Source: JAYZDP01 sp036337765
GTDB lineage: Bacteria; Acidobacteriota; Thermoanaerobaculia; Multivoradales; Multivoraceae
Length of the DNA stretch: 5,779 nt
Assembly (NCBI GenBank): GCA_036337765.1
Contig: JAYZDP010000183.1
Span: 1-5,779, forward strand
Direction: 5' to 3'
Shown: positions 4,722-5,779 of the stretch, in pieces
How positions within the stretch are numbered: position 1 is the first letter of the stretch
How the letters are laid out: each line of letters starts with the position of its first letter
Program-made: the position numbers and the translations under genes
The notes under the pieces: generated by a model
Told to the model about the DNA's origin: nothing
The model's input: the letters and a program-made list of their open reading frames with translations, nothing else
Database searches by the model: none

Positions 4722-5779
4722 CTACGGCCCGTCTCCTCCGAGCTCGAGCGGCTTGTAATAGGGCTTCTCGCCCAGCGACTGGAACTTCTGAACCCAGTTG
4801 CGGCCGGTCTCGGCCGGGTCGAGAAACGACCAGTCCTGGCGGTGATAGTTCCAGCTGTCGGGATTCAGCGCCTGTGCCTCATCCCAGTAGCGGTTGGCGC
4901 GAGCCGTGTCGCCGGACTGGTAGAAGTGGACGGCGAGCTTGAAGTTCGGTTCGGCCAGCGCCTGTGCCGCGGTACGCTCGGGGATGCGGGCCAGGACCTC
5001 GTCGCGGCTCTGGATGAAGCGGCTCTCGGCGCCGTTTCGCACCCAGTCGTAGACCGCCGGTCGGTAGATGTCGTTGCCGAAGGTTAGGGTTGCAGCCTGG
5101 TAGGACTTCGAGTAGGCATCCTCGTCGTGGCGGAGGATTCGCCCTTCCTCGTCGATCCATACCGCCGTCGGAACGTTGACCATGTTGTATAGGCTCGACA
5201 GCGTGTGGTGGGTGTCGATGAGGCTGGTGAAGGTGGCCTTCGCGGCGTCGTAGAACGGACCTGCCGCGCTCTCTCCGGCGGAGTCCTCCGCCACTGCGAT
5301 CAGCTCGAAGCCCTCGTCTTTCAGATCCTCGTAGACCTCCTGCCAACCTGGCAGGTCGCGGGAGCATCCTCACCAGGAGGCCCACGACAGAAGCATCACC
5401 TTCTTGCCGCGGAAGTCAGCGAGGCTCACCGGGTTGCCTGAGCGATCGGGGAGCTTGAAGTCGGGAGCCATGGCTTGCTTGAGAAAGGCGCTGCGCGTGG
5501 CCGGGATCTCACCGAACCCCCAAACCCTGGCGTCGGCATCGACCACGTAGCGCTGCTTCAGCCGATCCGCGAGCTCGGTGACGTTGATCCACCCCTGTTC
5601 CTCGCGAGTGACGAAGATCTCGCTGTCGCGGTCCTGGCGGATCGGTACGCACAGATCGTCGATGCAGGCCCCTTCGGGTTTGAGTACGAAATCGTTGATC
5701 CGGGTCAGGTCTTCGGGTACCACCCACAGATCCGTCGGGTCCGCGAGCGTGTGCTCGATCGCGGTGTTGCGATCGACGT
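4722..5779 (-). CDS. thioredoxin-fold (TlpA/AhpC-like redoxin) selenoprotein with in-frame TGA, 5' end outside window
   Basis: The frame is open from the window edge to TAG at 4722, giving 351 visible residues if the TGA at 5372-5370 is read as selenocysteine (U136). It would be a thiol/selenol oxidoreductase. Order of parts: an N-terminal region with GAC38-IDDLC43-VPI and a small domain ending GFGEIP; APDFKLPDRSGNPVSLADFRGKKVMLLSWASW (~104-135) typical of a redoxin; U136-G-C138-SRDLPGWQEVYEDL; IDTHHTLSSLYNMVNVPTAVWID with the cis-Pro (~P203); and a C-terminal helical part resembling a TPR unit (NFKLAVHFYQSGD ... ANRYWDEAQALNP). The TGA replaces the attacking Cys of the redox motif and similarity continues without a shift on both sides. 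The two pieces 5723-5373 and 5294-4722 would otherwise appear as separate truncated genes. A signal peptide, if any, lies outside. A nonsense mutation is the main alternative. Confidence 0.85.
5334..5357 (-). promoter_or_regulatory. bacterial SECIS-like hairpin downstream of the UGA
   Basis: In the mRNA, CCTGCCA (5355-5349) pairs perfectly with TGGCAGG (5345-5339) around the three-base loop GGU (5348-5346). Two further pairs (5357-5334, 5356-5335) extend the base beyond a three-base bulge. The GGU occupies bases 22-24 after the UGA. In E. coli fdhF, as I recall it, the SelB-contacted GGU is at bases 19-21. Position, stem and loop fit a bSECIS element recognised by SelB. Confidence 0.7.
5370..5372 (-). 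other. selenocysteine (UGA) codon in the redox motif W-A-S-W-U-G-C
   Basis: The TGA lies between TGG (Trp) and GGA TGC (Gly-Cys). The motif is that of a thioredoxin-fold active site in which the first residue is normally the nucleophilic Cys. The frame is preserved on both sides, and the downstream part contains the expected rest of the fold. TGA is also the normal stop of the neighbouring CAP gene, so a global recoding of TGA is unlikely. Confidence 0.82.

Noticed and set aside
4711..4730. GGGCC/GGCCC inverted repeat between the convergent CAP and redoxin genes as a bidirectional terminator
   Set aside because: It has only five pairs with a ten-base loop, no T-tract on either strand, and overlaps the redoxin stop codon; it is expected by chance in GC-rich DNA.
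5295..5372. Frameshift or two separate genes at the redoxin interruption
   Set aside because: Both halves are in the same frame and only one codon (TGA) separates them, so no insertion or deletion is needed; 5294 is simply the next available start codon.

Overview
The window is high-GC bacterial DNA, most likely from a Gram-negative, possibly uncultured lineage of proteobacterial, myxobacterial or Desulfobacterota/Binatota type. The exact phylum cannot be fixed from sequence alone. Supporting signs are an RND-type periplasmic adaptor fragment, a lipoprotein-like CAP protein, a proteobacterial-looking 6S RNA and a gene that appears to need selenocysteine decoding.

Layout. Positions 1-366 (+) hold the 3' end of a short-chain dehydrogenase (SDR) whose usual catalytic Tyr is Phe. 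Just behind it, 383-558 (+) has the closing helix and the 3' conserved blocks of 6S RNA (ssrS). From 588 to 4018 everything reads on the minus strand. In transcription order this is a 2-hydroxyacyl-CoA lyase/oxalyl-CoA decarboxylase-family ThDP enzyme (4018-2270), a strong hairpin (2251-2224), the N-terminal half of an HlyD/RND adaptor, an abrupt out-of-frame junction near 1687-1700 into the C-terminal quarter of a PPK2-type polyphosphate kinase, and an intact classical SDR (1433-588). A 214-bp divergent intergenic region with an AT-rich patch and a repeated GGTACC-centred motif separates the ThDP gene from a plus-strand CAP-domain lipoprotein (4233-4706). Converging on that gene is the 3' part of a redoxin gene (5779-4722, minus).

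The most notable element is the redoxin. Its reading frame is open from the window edge to 4722 except for one in-frame TGA (5372-5370), which falls on the redox-active Cys position of a thioredoxin fold (W-A-S-W-[TGA]-G-C). A hairpin with a GGU apical loop lies immediately downstream, at the spacing expected of a bacterial SECIS element. The simplest reading is a selenoprotein that a standard gene caller would split into two ORFs.

Functional links are modest. The ThDP lyase would release or use formyl-CoA plus an aldehyde or ketone, and the SDRs could act on carbonyl compounds, but nothing in the window ties them into one pathway. The HlyD::PPK2 junction is either a real deletion/recombination scar or an assembly chimera, so gene-order arguments across about 1690 should be made with care.
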